Positions 1-7,350 of a stretch of 64,000 nucleotides of DNA are shown here, in pieces. Origin of the DNA: Streptomyces sp. SID12488 (GTDB lineage: Bacteria > Actinomycetota > Actinomycetes > Streptomycetales > Streptomycetaceae); the NCBI RefSeq assembly GCF_010548275.1, contig NZ_JAAGLT010000013.1, positions 153,141 to 217,140 on the forward strand. Reading direction: 5' to 3'. The notes below the pieces were generated by a model. It did no database searches. It saw only the letters and a list, made by a program, of their open reading frames with translations, and had not been told where the DNA came from. The position numbers and the translations under genes were made by a program. The stretch's first letter is position 1. Each line of letters opens with the position of its first letter.

Positions 1-1
1 C

Positions 2-976
2 GGTCTGACCCCCGAGGAGGCCGGCTGGGACGGCACGGTCATGCCGGCCGAGGGCGACAAACTGCCGCCGGGCGAGGTGCCCCAGTGGCGTACGAGGGTC
101 CAGTACGCGGTGGACGCGGACGGCAACGCCGGGCTGCGGCACCACCGTTCGCACGAGGTCGAGCCGATCGAGCACTGCATGATCGCGGCGCCCGGCGTCA
201 GCGAGCTGGGCATCGAGAAGCACGACTGGTCCGGCATGGAGTCCGTCGACGTGATCGCCGCGACCGGATCCCAGGACCGCATGGTAATCCTGGAGCCGAA
301 GCCGGGCGCCCGGCTGCCCCTGGTCGAGCTCGACAAGCCCGTCTCCGTCATGCGGGTCGAGGAGCACGACGGCGGCATCCACCGGGTCCACGGCCGCGGC
401 TTCGTCCGTGAGCGCGCCGACGGCCGTACACACCGGGTCGGCAGCGGTGGCTTCTGGCAGGTCCACCCGGCGGCGGCGGACATGCTGACGAAGGCGGTCA
501 TGCAGGGTCTGCTCCCGCGCAAGGGCGACATGGCCCTCGACCTCTACTGCGGCGTCGGCCTCTTCGCGGGCGCCCTCGCCGACCGGATCGGCGACAAGGG
601 CGCGGTCCTCGGCATCGAGTCGGGCAAGCGCGCCGTCGAGGACGCCCGGCACAACCTCGCCGCCTTCGATCGCGTCCGCATCGAACAGGGCAAGGTCGAG
701 GCGGTGCTGCCGCGCACCGGTATCACCGAGGTCGACCTCATCGTCCTGGACCCGCCGCGCGCGGGGGCCGGCCGGAAGACGGTCGAGCAGCTGGTGAAGC
801 TTGGGGCACGCAAGATCGCGTACGTCGCGTGCGACCCGGCGGCGCTGGCGCGGGATCTGGGGTACTTCCGGGAGGGAGGGTATCGGGTGCGGACGTTGCG
901 GGCCTTCGACCTGTTTCCGATGACCCATCACGTGGAGTGTGTCGCGATCCTGGAGCCGGCCGCAAAAGGCGCCTGA
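2..976 (+). CDS. TRAM/TrmA-type RNA (uracil) methyltransferase, 3' part
   Basis: C-terminal 324 residues of a class I SAM-dependent RNA methyltransferase of the RlmCD/TrmA family, which methylates C5 of a uridine in rRNA or tRNA. The reading frame is open to the left edge, so the start and the N-terminal TRAM domain lie outside the window; an internal ATG at 41 is not the start. Visible are the SAM-binding motif DLYCGVGLFAGAL, the motif DPPRAGAG, and the YVACDPAALARD segment holding the catalytic cysteine, followed by the usual C-terminal DLFPMTHHVE. Nothing looks broken. The specific target base cannot be told from this part. Confidence 0.9.
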   Translation, partial: GLTPEEAGWDGTVMPAEGDKLPPGEVPQWRTRVQYAVDADGNAGLRHHRSHEVEPIEHCMIAAPGVSELGIEKHDWSGMESVDVIAATGSQDRMVILEPKPGARLPLVELDKPVSVMRVEEHDGGIHRVHGRGFVRERADGRTHRVGSGGFWQVHPAAADMLTKAVMQGLLPRKGDMALDLYCGVGLFAGALADRIGDKGAVLGIESGKRAVEDARHNLAAFDRVRIEQGKVEAVLPRTGITEVDLIVLDPPRAGAGRKTVEQLVKLGARKIAYVACDPAALARDLGYFREGGYRVRTLRAFDLFPMTHHVECVAILEPAAKGA

Positions 977-994
977 GTCACCGCTCCGTGGGGC

Positions 995-1564
995 TCATGT
1001 GACGCTTGTTCTGTACTCGCTCGGGCTGACGCCGTGTTCCCGTTTGAACGCGGCGCTGAGAGCGAAGGCGTTGGAGAAGCCGACGTGGTCCGCCACCTTG
1101 GCGAGCGTGGCGTCGGGCTCGCGCAGGAGGTCGGCGGCCAGAGCCAGGCGCCGTTTCCTCAGGTAGGTCATGGGCGGCTGTCCGGCGAGGGCGGCGAAGC
1201 GGCGGGCCAGGCCGGCCCGGGACACGCCGGTCCTCGCTGCCAGGGCCGGCAGGGTCCACGGGTGGGCGGGGTCGCTCCGCAGCATCCGCAGGGCGGGGCC
1301 GACCACGGGGTCGCCGTGCGCCCGGTACCAGGCGGGGACCTGGGCGCCGGGGCGGGTGAACCAGGCGCGCAGGGCGGTGATGAGCATCAGGTCCAGTACC
1401 CGGTCCAGGAGGATCTGCTGACCGGGCTCCTCGCGGGTGATCTCCTCGAACGTCGTCCGGCCGACCGGGCAGACACCCACGTGCGCCTCGATGACGGCCA
1501 GGGGTGGCAGCGCGGCGAGCAGTCTGCCCGGGGTGCCGCTGCCCACGGTGTACAGAGCACTCAT
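995..1564 (-). CDS. AraC-family transcriptional regulator, N-terminally truncated
   Basis: 189 residues from the first ATG. The C-terminal half is an intact AraC/XylS double helix-turn-helix domain (about residues 85-185, ending in FKREHGVSPSEYR). The start aligns with the middle of cupin-type AraC regulators: the family-like segment before the LLAALPPL motif continues upstream of the ATG (ADSTLLMSALYTVG). That frame runs back only to the stop codon of the hydrolase gene at 1667, so the sensory cupin half, roughly 100 residues, is missing. It may be a decaying gene or a DNA-binding-only protein. No ribosome site is evident. Confidence 0.65.
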   Translation of the reverse strand: MSALYTVGSGTPGRLLAALPPLAVIEAHVGVCPVGRTTFEEITREEPGQQILLDRVLDLMLITALRAWFTRPGAQVPAWYRAHGDPVVGPALRMLRSDPAHPWTLPALAARTGVSRAGLARRFAALAGQPPMTYLRKRRLALAADLLREPDATLAKVADHVGFSNAFALSAAFKREHGVSPSEYRTSVT

Positions 1565-1666
1565 CAGGAGCGTGCTGTCGGCCCCTTCCGTGTCCCAGGC
1601 GCCGGCACCCGGAGCTCGGGGGCCGGCCGGTTCCTCGCGGGGAACCGGCCGGGCAGGCTTCCTTCC

Positions 1667-3055
1667 TCAGCGGGCAGCCGGCCCCTTCAGGAACTCCGCC
1701 AGTGTCCGCGTCAGGGTGTTGTGGCCCGGGGCCGCGAAGAGCGGGTCGAGGTGGTTCATGCCGGTGTCCGTCTCGTAAGTGGCGTACGGGATACGGGAAC
1801 CGGCCACCACCCTGCGCGCCGCCTCCTCGATCGTGCCCTTGGCCTGGCTCGTCCCGAAGGCGTACAGCGGTACGTCGAGACGGTCGGCGTGGTGCAGTCG
1901 CAGGCCCAGGGAGCGGGTGAGCGGGGTGTCGGTGTAGGCGTCCGCGACGTCGAGGTCGACGGAGAGCCGGGCGGGCCAGTACCACTCCCACACGGTCGGC
2001 ACCGGACCGGCGTACGCCGCCGCGACCCGGCCTATCGGTGTGATCCCGGCGTCGACCCAGCCGCGTACGTCCCCGCTGTCGGCGAGGTGTCCCGAGTGCA
2101 CGGTGATGGCGTTCGGCCAACCGAAGCCGGCGTCCACGAAGAAGCCCAGCAGGGCCGCGTTGGTGACGGTGTACGGCAGGCGCAGGGCGTCGGGCAGACG
2201 GGGCTGGAGGACCGAGGTGCCGTCGGGGTCGTGGAGCGCGTAGTGGCCGGCGAGCTGGTACCAGATCTGGGTGCTCTCCGCGCGGCTGCCGAGCCCCACA
2301 CCGCTCAGGGTCAGGTCGAAGACCGCCCCGGCGTCGATGGCCGCCAGCCGCTCCCGTACCTCCTCCGGCGAGTCGTGGACCGGGTCGCCCGTCCCGTCGA
2401 AGGCCCCGAGCACCCCGCCGTCGACGGCCACCAGCCCGGCGAGGTCCCGGTAGCCGGGGCAGCCGTCGAAGTCCCAGGCCGCGTACGCCATCGCGGTCGT
2501 CGCTCCCCAGGAGTGCCCGCCGAGCACCACCCGCCGGCCACCGCGCCCCGCCGACCGGACGACGGCCCGGAGATCGGCGAGCGTCAGGGGCAGGCCCCAG
2601 CGCGCGGCGAAGGGGGAGGCTGCCGGGTCCTGGGTGCGGTAGTGGCCGCCCAGATAGTAGGAGAGGGGGTCCGGGCCCGTGAATCCCGTCCGGTCGGCGA
2701 GGTTCTCCTCCCGGCGGTCGAGGGCCCACACCTGCAACCCGGGCACGGCCGCGACCAGGTCACGGGCCAGCAGCCGGAAGTCGTTGGCCGCCCCGAACAT
2801 GCCGGGTACCAGCACGAGGACGGTGGTCGCCGTGCCGGGGCCGACCTTCAGGACATGCACCCGGTCCGTCCCGGCGGGCCCGCCCCCGGCGCCCACGGCC
2901 ACCGGCACGTACGGCTCCGGGCCGGCTGCCTGTCCGGCGGCGCCCGGTGCTCGTCCTGCGGCCAGTGCGGATCCGGCCCCCGTGCCGGCGGCGGCGAGCG
3001 CCACACCGCCGATCATTCCGCCCAGCACCGTACGGCGTGGCAGACGGCTCGTCAT
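1667..3055 (-). CDS. secreted alpha/beta hydrolase (lipase/esterase-like)
   Basis: 462 residues. The ATG at 3055 was chosen because a GGAGG lies 8 nt upstream; the open frame runs further back without one. The N-terminus (RLPRRTVLGGMIGG..., then an Ala-rich stretch) is a twin-arginine-like signal peptide, so export is expected. The body is an alpha/beta hydrolase: a strand leading to VPGMFGAAND, nucleophile elbow GGHSWGAT (Ser near residue 181), and a late GMNHLDPLF that likely carries the catalytic His. The substrate is unknown; an ester or lipid is likely. The stop codon directly abuts the AraC fragment downstream. Confidence 0.8.
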   Translation of the reverse strand: MTSRLPRRTVLGGMIGGVALAAAGTGAGSALAAGRAPGAAGQAAGPEPYVPVAVGAGGGPAGTDRVHVLKVGPGTATTVLVLVPGMFGAANDFRLLARDLVAAVPGLQVWALDRREENLADRTGFTGPDPLSYYLGGHYRTQDPAASPFAARWGLPLTLADLRAVVRSAGRGGRRVVLGGHSWGATTAMAYAAWDFDGCPGYRDLAGLVAVDGGVLGAFDGTGDPVHDSPEEVRERLAAIDAGAVFDLTLSGVGLGSRAESTQIWYQLAGHYALHDPDGTSVLQPRLPDALRLPYTVTNAALLGFFVDAGFGWPNAITVHSGHLADSGDVRGWVDAGITPIGRVAAAYAGPVPTVWEWYWPARLSVDLDVADAYTDTPLTRSLGLRLHHADRLDVPLYAFGTSQAKGTIEEAARRVVAGSRIPYATYETDTGMNHLDPLFAAPGHNTLTRTLAEFLKGPAAR

Positions 3056-3182
3056 CTCACGTACCTCCAGGGAGAGTTGGTCGTGACCAGCTTCCCCCTC
3101 GCCCTCGACGGCCCACGCACCAGGGGTCACTTGCGCGACTCCACGGCGGCTCCTCGGCGGGGCCGCTGTCGGCTGTCCGCCG

Positions 3183-4181
3183 TCAGCGCACGGACCGGCC
3201 GTTGGCGACAGTCGCGTCCGGGGTTCCGCCGCTCGTCCCCGCCCTGGCACGCACCCGGCGTACGAGGTCGGCGGCGGCCTCCGGCCACTCGGCGTGTTCG
3301 AAGGTGAAGCCCGCGTCGAGCAGCCTGCCGGGAACGACACGGCGGCTCTTCAGCAGGAGTTCGGTGTCCGAGCGGAGCGCGAACGCGCCCAGCTCCGCCA
3401 TCCACCGCGTCGCGGGCAGACCCACCGGAACGCCCCACGCGGCGCGCAGCGCGCGCATGAACGCGCGCTGCGGAAGGGGGTGGGGAGCGGCGAGGTTCAC
3501 CGGGCCGGTGAGGTCGTCCCGGTCGGCCAGGAACTCGACGGCTCGTACGAAGTCGTGGTCGTGGATCCAGGACACGTACTGCGCGCCGCCCGCGACCGGG
3601 CCGCCGAGGCCGAGCCGGGCCAGCCGCAGCAGGACGTCGAGGACGCCGCCGCGGTCCGGGCTCATCACCATGGCTGTCCGCAGGGCGACCTTGCGCGTCG
3701 CGGGGGTCGCCGCCTGCTCCTGGGCCCTCTCCCAGGCCTTGGCGATGTCGACGCTGTAGGCCCAGTAGTCCGGTACGCCGGGTTCGGCGCCGCCGATGAC
3801 GCCGGTCGCCTCGTCGTTCGGGGCGTCGAAGCGGTGGGCGTAGACCGTGGCGGTGCTCATCTGGAGCCAGAGCCGGGGAGGCCGCGCGGCGCCTGCGATC
3901 GCCTCGCCGACGACCTGGGCGGAGTGCACGCGCGAGTCCATCATGGCCCGCAGGTTGGCGGGCGTGTAGCGGCAGCTGACGCTGCGGCCCGCCAGGTTGA
4001 TCACGACGTCGCTGCCGTCGACCGCCTCGGACCAGGCGCCCAGGGTCTCGCCGTCCCAGCCGATCTCCCGGTCGTGCGCCGGCCGTCGGGTCAGGACGGT
4101 GACGTCGTGACCCGCGGCGGTGAGCGCTCGGTTCAGGATGCCACCCACCTGACCGGTTCCTCCGGGTATGACTACCTTCAC
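3183..4181 (-). CDS. TIGR01777-family NAD(P)-binding epimerase-like oxidoreductase
   Basis: 332 residues from a GTG at 4181, which has a purine-rich AGGGGGAG ahead of it; the longer open frame would translate the promoter. It has an N-terminal Rossmann motif (VKVVIPGGTGQVGG), the DVVINLAGRSVSCRY segment typical of the family, and a C-terminal DUF1731 block (LLKSRRVVPGRLLDAGF). Members are predicted cytosolic SDR-type oxidoreductases (YfcH-like) with no settled reaction. It is preceded by a clear palindromic operator and promoter (see 4198-4245), so it is probably repressed by a dimeric regulator that is not in this window. Confidence 0.85.
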   Translation of the reverse strand: MKVVIPGGTGQVGGILNRALTAAGHDVTVLTRRPAHDREIGWDGETLGAWSEAVDGSDVVINLAGRSVSCRYTPANLRAMMDSRVHSAQVVGEAIAGAARPPRLWLQMSTATVYAHRFDAPNDEATGVIGGAEPGVPDYWAYSVDIAKAWERAQEQAATPATRKVALRTAMVMSPDRGGVLDVLLRLARLGLGGPVAGGAQYVSWIHDHDFVRAVEFLADRDDLTGPVNLAAPHPLPQRAFMRALRAAWGVPVGLPATRWMAELGAFALRSDTELLLKSRRVVPGRLLDAGFTFEHAEWPEAAADLVRRVRARAGTSGGTPDATVANGRSVR

Positions 4182-4197
4182 GGCTCCCCCTAGGGCT

Positions 4198-4245
4198 TGG
4201 AACGTGTTGGTGAGAGAGTAGCGCAAATATTTGAACGTGTTCAAA
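4198..4245 (-). promoter_or_regulatory. promoter with two operator-like repeats for the TIGR01777 gene
   Basis: A perfect 7+7 palindrome with a 2-nt centre, TTTGAACGTGTTCAAA, lies at 4230-4245. Its core AACGTGTT recurs 33 bp away at 4201-4208. On the minus strand, TTGAAC (4244-4239) and TACTCT (4220-4215) are separated by 18 nt and make a plausible -35/-10 pair, with the palindrome covering the -35. This looks like a TetR-type repression site; the regulator is not identified. Confidence 0.6.
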
Positions 4246-4494
4246 AAGCGCCCGGGATTCGGTGGCGGTGCTGACAGGATCTGTGGGTTCGATCTGAGTG
4301 CGGGGGCCGGAGTTCGGCGGGGAAGCGTTCCCCTTCATGCCTCCGGACTGGGAACTCGCAGGTCGGACGGAGCATCTGCAGGGTGTCCGGAGGAACCCCG
4401 CCGACCGGCCGGGGGTACCCCGTCGAACCGTTGATCGGTACTTTGCGTACCTACCGGTGACGTTCGAGCGCCGGACAGGAGGATGAGAGCCGTC

Positions 4495-5178
4495 ATGACT
4501 GCCGGGTGGGGTGCACGCACGCTACGGGCCGCGGTGTTCGCGGCCGTCTGTGTGCTGCTCGCCGCCCTCGGCCATGTGCTGATGTCCGGATCCGCCGTCG
4601 CCTGGTGGACGCTGGCAGCCGGGGCCCTGGTCACGGGCGGCGCGGGCTGGTGCCTGACCGGCCGCGAGCGCGGACTCCCGCTGGTCGTGGGCGTGGTGGT
4701 CGTCGCCCAGGGCGCGCTCCACTCGGCGTTCTCGCTCACCCGGAGCACGGGGACGGGCACGGGCGCGGACGCGGGTGCGGGTTCAGCGGGCATGGCGATG
4801 GACTCCATGGACATGGCCGGCACCAGCGCAGTCACCGGCATGGGCATGGACATGGGCGCTGGCGTGGGTCACCTGGCCCACGGCGGCCATGGCATGGACG
4901 TCCTGTCGTCCTCGTACGGCATGCTCGCCGCCCACACGCTCGCCGCGCTGCTGTGCGGTCTGTGGCTGGCGTACGGCGAGCGGGCCGCGTTCCGCATCCT
5001 GCGGGCGGTGGCCGGTCGGCTGGCGGCTCCGCTGCGGCTGGCGCTCGCGCTGCCCGCGACGCCGGACCGCCCCCGTCCGCACCTGCGGCGCAGCGGCTCG
5101 GACCGGGCGCCGCGGCTGCTCCCGCTCGTCCACGTGATCACCTCTCGGGGCCCGCCGACAGGGCTCGCTGTCGTCTGA
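4495..5178 (+). CDS. Met/His-rich integral membrane protein
   Basis: 227 residues from the ATG at 4495. An in-frame ATG at 4483 directly abuts AGGAGG and is too close to be used easily. It has about four hydrophobic segments: two or three in the first 80 residues and one near residue 145. Between them is a loop very rich in Met, with Asp, Gly and His (MAMDSMDMAG, MGMDMGAG, HLAHGGHGMD). Such loops bind copper or similar metals in known proteins, so a metal-related role is inferred. The gene lies 233 nt upstream of an ECF sigma factor in the same direction. No named family was recognised. Confidence 0.7.
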   Translation: MTAGWGARTLRAAVFAAVCVLLAALGHVLMSGSAVAWWTLAAGALVTGGAGWCLTGRERGLPLVVGVVVVAQGALHSAFSLTRSTGTGTGADAGAGSAGMAMDSMDMAGTSAVTGMGMDMGAGVGHLAHGGHGMDVLSSSYGMLAAHTLAALLCGLWLAYGERAAFRILRAVAGRLAAPLRLALALPATPDRPRPHLRRSGSDRAPRLLPLVHVITSRGPPTGLAVV

Positions 5179-5411
5179 GACAGCTGGTTCCCCGGGACCG
5201 CTCCAGGTGGCACCGACGCGATCCGTGTCGGCCCCCGCGGGAGCCCCGGGCCTCGGCCGCACCCACCCTCACGGACGGCCGTCCTCCCTCTGCCGGTAGC
5301 GGCGTGCGCCCACGACGTCTCGTGCACCGCACCGCCCTTGCGTCGTGCTGCCTCGCACCGCGTCGCGTGGGCCGCCCTGCCGGATTCCGGATGATCCGAG
5401 AAGGACACCAG

Positions 5412-6089
5412 GTGATCACTCCTGTACTGCCCGCCCCGACCCTCCCGATCCTCTCGACCCTCCCGGCCTCCCCGGCCCTCTCGGTCGACGAGTCGATAAC
5501 CGCCTGGGCGCTCGCCGCCCGTGGTGGCGATCCGGTCGCCGTCGAACGTTTCGTCGGAGCCCTGCACCGCGATGTGGTGCGGTACGTCGCCCGTCTCTGC
5601 GCCGATCCGCAGGCCGCCGACGACCTGGCCCAGGACACGTTCCTGCGGGCGCTCGGCAGTTTGCACCGGTTCGAGGGGCGGTCCTCGGCACGCTCCTGGC
5701 TGATGGCCATCGCGCGGCGCGCGGTGATCGACAGCTTCCGGCACGCCGCCGCCCGGCCCCGGTTGTGCGACACGGAAGACTGGCGGCTGACCGTCGAACT
5801 GGCTCAGCCGCGCGGGCTGCCCGGCTTCGACGACGGGGTCGCGCTCCTCGACCTGCTGGCCGCGCTGCCCGACGAGCGGCGCGAGGCGTTCGTCCTCACG
5901 CAACTGATGGGGCTGCCCTACGCGGAGGCGGCCGAGGTCAGCGACTGCCCGGTGGGGACGGTGCGTTCACGCGTGGCCCGGGCCCGCGCGACCCTCGTCG
6001 ACCTGCTCACGGAGGCCGAGAGTCAGGCGGCGCCGGAGTCCGCGTCCGAGGTCGCGAACGAGCACCCGCCGGCGGTGCTGGCCGCCTGA
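5412..6089 (+). CDS. ECF sigma factor, SigC-like
   Basis: 225 residues from the GTG at 5412, which has AAGGA six nt upstream; an ATG at 5391 lacks this. Region 2 (DDLAQDTFLRALGSLHRFEGRSSARSWLMAIARR) and region 4 (LPDERREAFVLTQLMGLPYAEAAEVSDCPVGTVRSRVARARATL) are complete. The region 2 sequence resembles Mycobacterium tuberculosis SigC from memory. No anti-sigma factor gene is adjacent. The Met-rich membrane protein upstream in the same direction could be a partner or target. The last 25 residues are a low-complexity tail. Confidence 0.88.
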   Translation: MITPVLPAPTLPILSTLPASPALSVDESITAWALAARGGDPVAVERFVGALHRDVVRYVARLCADPQAADDLAQDTFLRALGSLHRFEGRSSARSWLMAIARRAVIDSFRHAAARPRLCDTEDWRLTVELAQPRGLPGFDDGVALLDLLAALPDERREAFVLTQLMGLPYAEAAEVSDCPVGTVRSRVARARATLVDLLTEAESQAAPESASEVANEHPPAVLAA

Positions 6090-6111
6090 CGCGGGGGACG
6101 CGGCAGGGAGC

Positions 6112-6624
6112 TCACCGCTTCTCCCTGCCCGCGTCCGCCCGCTCCGGGTTCTCCGGCAGCAGCCCGCACATCGTCTCGCGTTCCTCGGGGCCGATCTCCG
6201 CGAGCCCCGAGCCGACGGTGTCGGCCAGCGTCGGAGAGGCCTCCGTGAACACGCGGCGGCCCTTGTCGGTGAGGGCCACCTCGACGCCCCGCTTGTCGCC
6301 GCACACCGAGCGCCGGGTGACCAGCCCGGCGTGCGAGAGGCAGGCGATCTGGTAGGTGAGCCGGGTCTTGGGGCGGCCGAGCAGCTCCGCGATGCGGGTC
6401 ATCCGCAGCCCGCCGTCGGGCCGTTCGGCGAGCAGGCACAGCACCAGGAACTCGTCGTGGGAGACCCCGAGCGTGTCCTTGAGGACGGGGCCGAGCCGCT
6501 GCTCGATCGCCCCGGTCGCGGCCAGCAGGACCATCCAGCCCCGTAGCTCGGCCGGGAGCAGCCCGCCCTCCTGCGCGGTGGGACATCGGGTCAGCTCTGC
6601 GGAGTGTTCGGGAGGGGCGGCCAT
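6112..6624 (-). CDS. MarR-family transcriptional regulator
   Basis: 170 residues. The winged helix-turn-helix (about residues 45-125) is typical: LRMTRIAELLGRPKTRLTYQIACLSHAGLVTRRSVCGDKRGVEVALTDKG. The protein would act as a dimer in the cytosol. It is transcribed divergently from the yceI-like gene, and the shared 180-bp gap holds a perfect 18-bp palindrome and related half sites, so auto-repression and control of yceI are likely. The ATG at 6624 has only a weak ribosome site. Confidence 0.88.
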   Translation of the reverse strand: MAAPPEHSAELTRCPTAQEGGLLPAELRGWMVLLAATGAIEQRLGPVLKDTLGVSHDEFLVLCLLAERPDGGLRMTRIAELLGRPKTRLTYQIACLSHAGLVTRRSVCGDKRGVEVALTDKGRRVFTEASPTLADTVGSGLAEIGPEERETMCGLLPENPERADAGREKR

Positions 6625-6663
6625 GCCGTCGATTCTACCGGTCGTCCAATTTTGCACTATGGG

Positions 6664-6736
6664 TTGTTCATATTTGGATAACAGGCTAGCGTGGCGCCAT
6701 CGCCCCATCATCCAAATTTGGATGACTTTGGATGAC
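6664..6736. promoter_or_regulatory. MarR/YceI divergent control region
   Basis: Contains a perfect 18-bp palindrome, TCATCCAAATTTGGATGA (6708-6725), a tandem repeat of TTTGGATGAC (6717-6726 and 6727-6736) and a further half site, ATTTGGATAA (6672-6681). On the plus strand TTGTTC (6664-6669), 17 nt, TAGCGT (6687-6692) is a plausible promoter for yceI. The upstream half site then sits in its spacer and the palindrome just past the start point, a repression layout. Confidence 0.65.
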
Positions 6737-6802
6737 TCGGGTCGCGCGACTCGCACACCTTGCACAACTCGCACGACCCTCGTTCCTGTCAGGAGACATT
6801 TC

Positions 6803-7318
6803 ATGACCGTTGCCGTGGAAACCGGCCTGTGGCAGCTCGACCGGACGGCCTCCACCGTCGCCATCAAGCACAAGACGATGTGGAACCTGGTCACCGTCAA
6901 CGGCACCTTCGCCATCACCGGCGGCGGTGGCGAGGTCCTCCCCGACGGCTCCGCCACGGGCACCCTGACCCTGGACGCCGCCTCCCTGGACACCAAGCAC
7001 GCCAAGCGTGACAAGCACCTGCACGGAGCCGACTTCTTCGACGCCGAGAACCACCCCGAGATCACCTTCGCGGTGCGTGGCGCCGAACTCCGCGACGGCG
7101 ACACGGTCGACGTCAACGGTCAGCTGACCGTGCGCGGCATCAGCCGCCCCACGACCCTCACCGCGCGCCTCACCGACGCAGGCGCCGACGCGCTCACCCT
7201 GGACGCGGAGTTCACCGTGGACCGCGGCCAGTTCGGCCTGGGCTGGAACCAGCTGGGCATGATCCGCGGCCTTACGACGGTCACGGCTACTCTCCGCTTC
7301 AGCCGCACCCCCGCCTGA
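6803..7318 (+). CDS. YceI-family polyprenyl-binding-type protein
   Basis: 171 residues from the ATG at 6803, with AGGAGA six nt upstream. It matches the single-domain YceI fold, a lipocalin-like beta barrel that binds long isoprenoids: opening GLWQLDRTASTVAIKHKTMW, middle LHGADFFDAENHPEITF, and the GQLTVRGISRPTTL strand. No signal peptide is present, as in many actinobacterial members, so it is probably cytosolic. It is divergent from the MarR regulator and presumably under its control. Its biological role in Streptomyces is not settled. Confidence 0.9.
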   Translation: MTVAVETGLWQLDRTASTVAIKHKTMWNLVTVNGTFAITGGGGEVLPDGSATGTLTLDAASLDTKHAKRDKHLHGADFFDAENHPEITFAVRGAELRDGDTVDVNGQLTVRGISRPTTLTARLTDAGADALTLDAEFTVDRGQFGLGWNQLGMIRGLTTVTATLRFSRTPA

Positions 7319-7350
7319 GCTGAGGGGCGGTGCCGCAGGGCCGCAGGGCT

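Noticed and set aside
978..3307. Long open frames on the other strand and frames across the AraC and hydrolase region (up to 757 residues)
   Set aside because: They are Gly/Arg/Pro/Ala-rich translations of high-GC DNA with no domain, and overlap genes with clear motifs.
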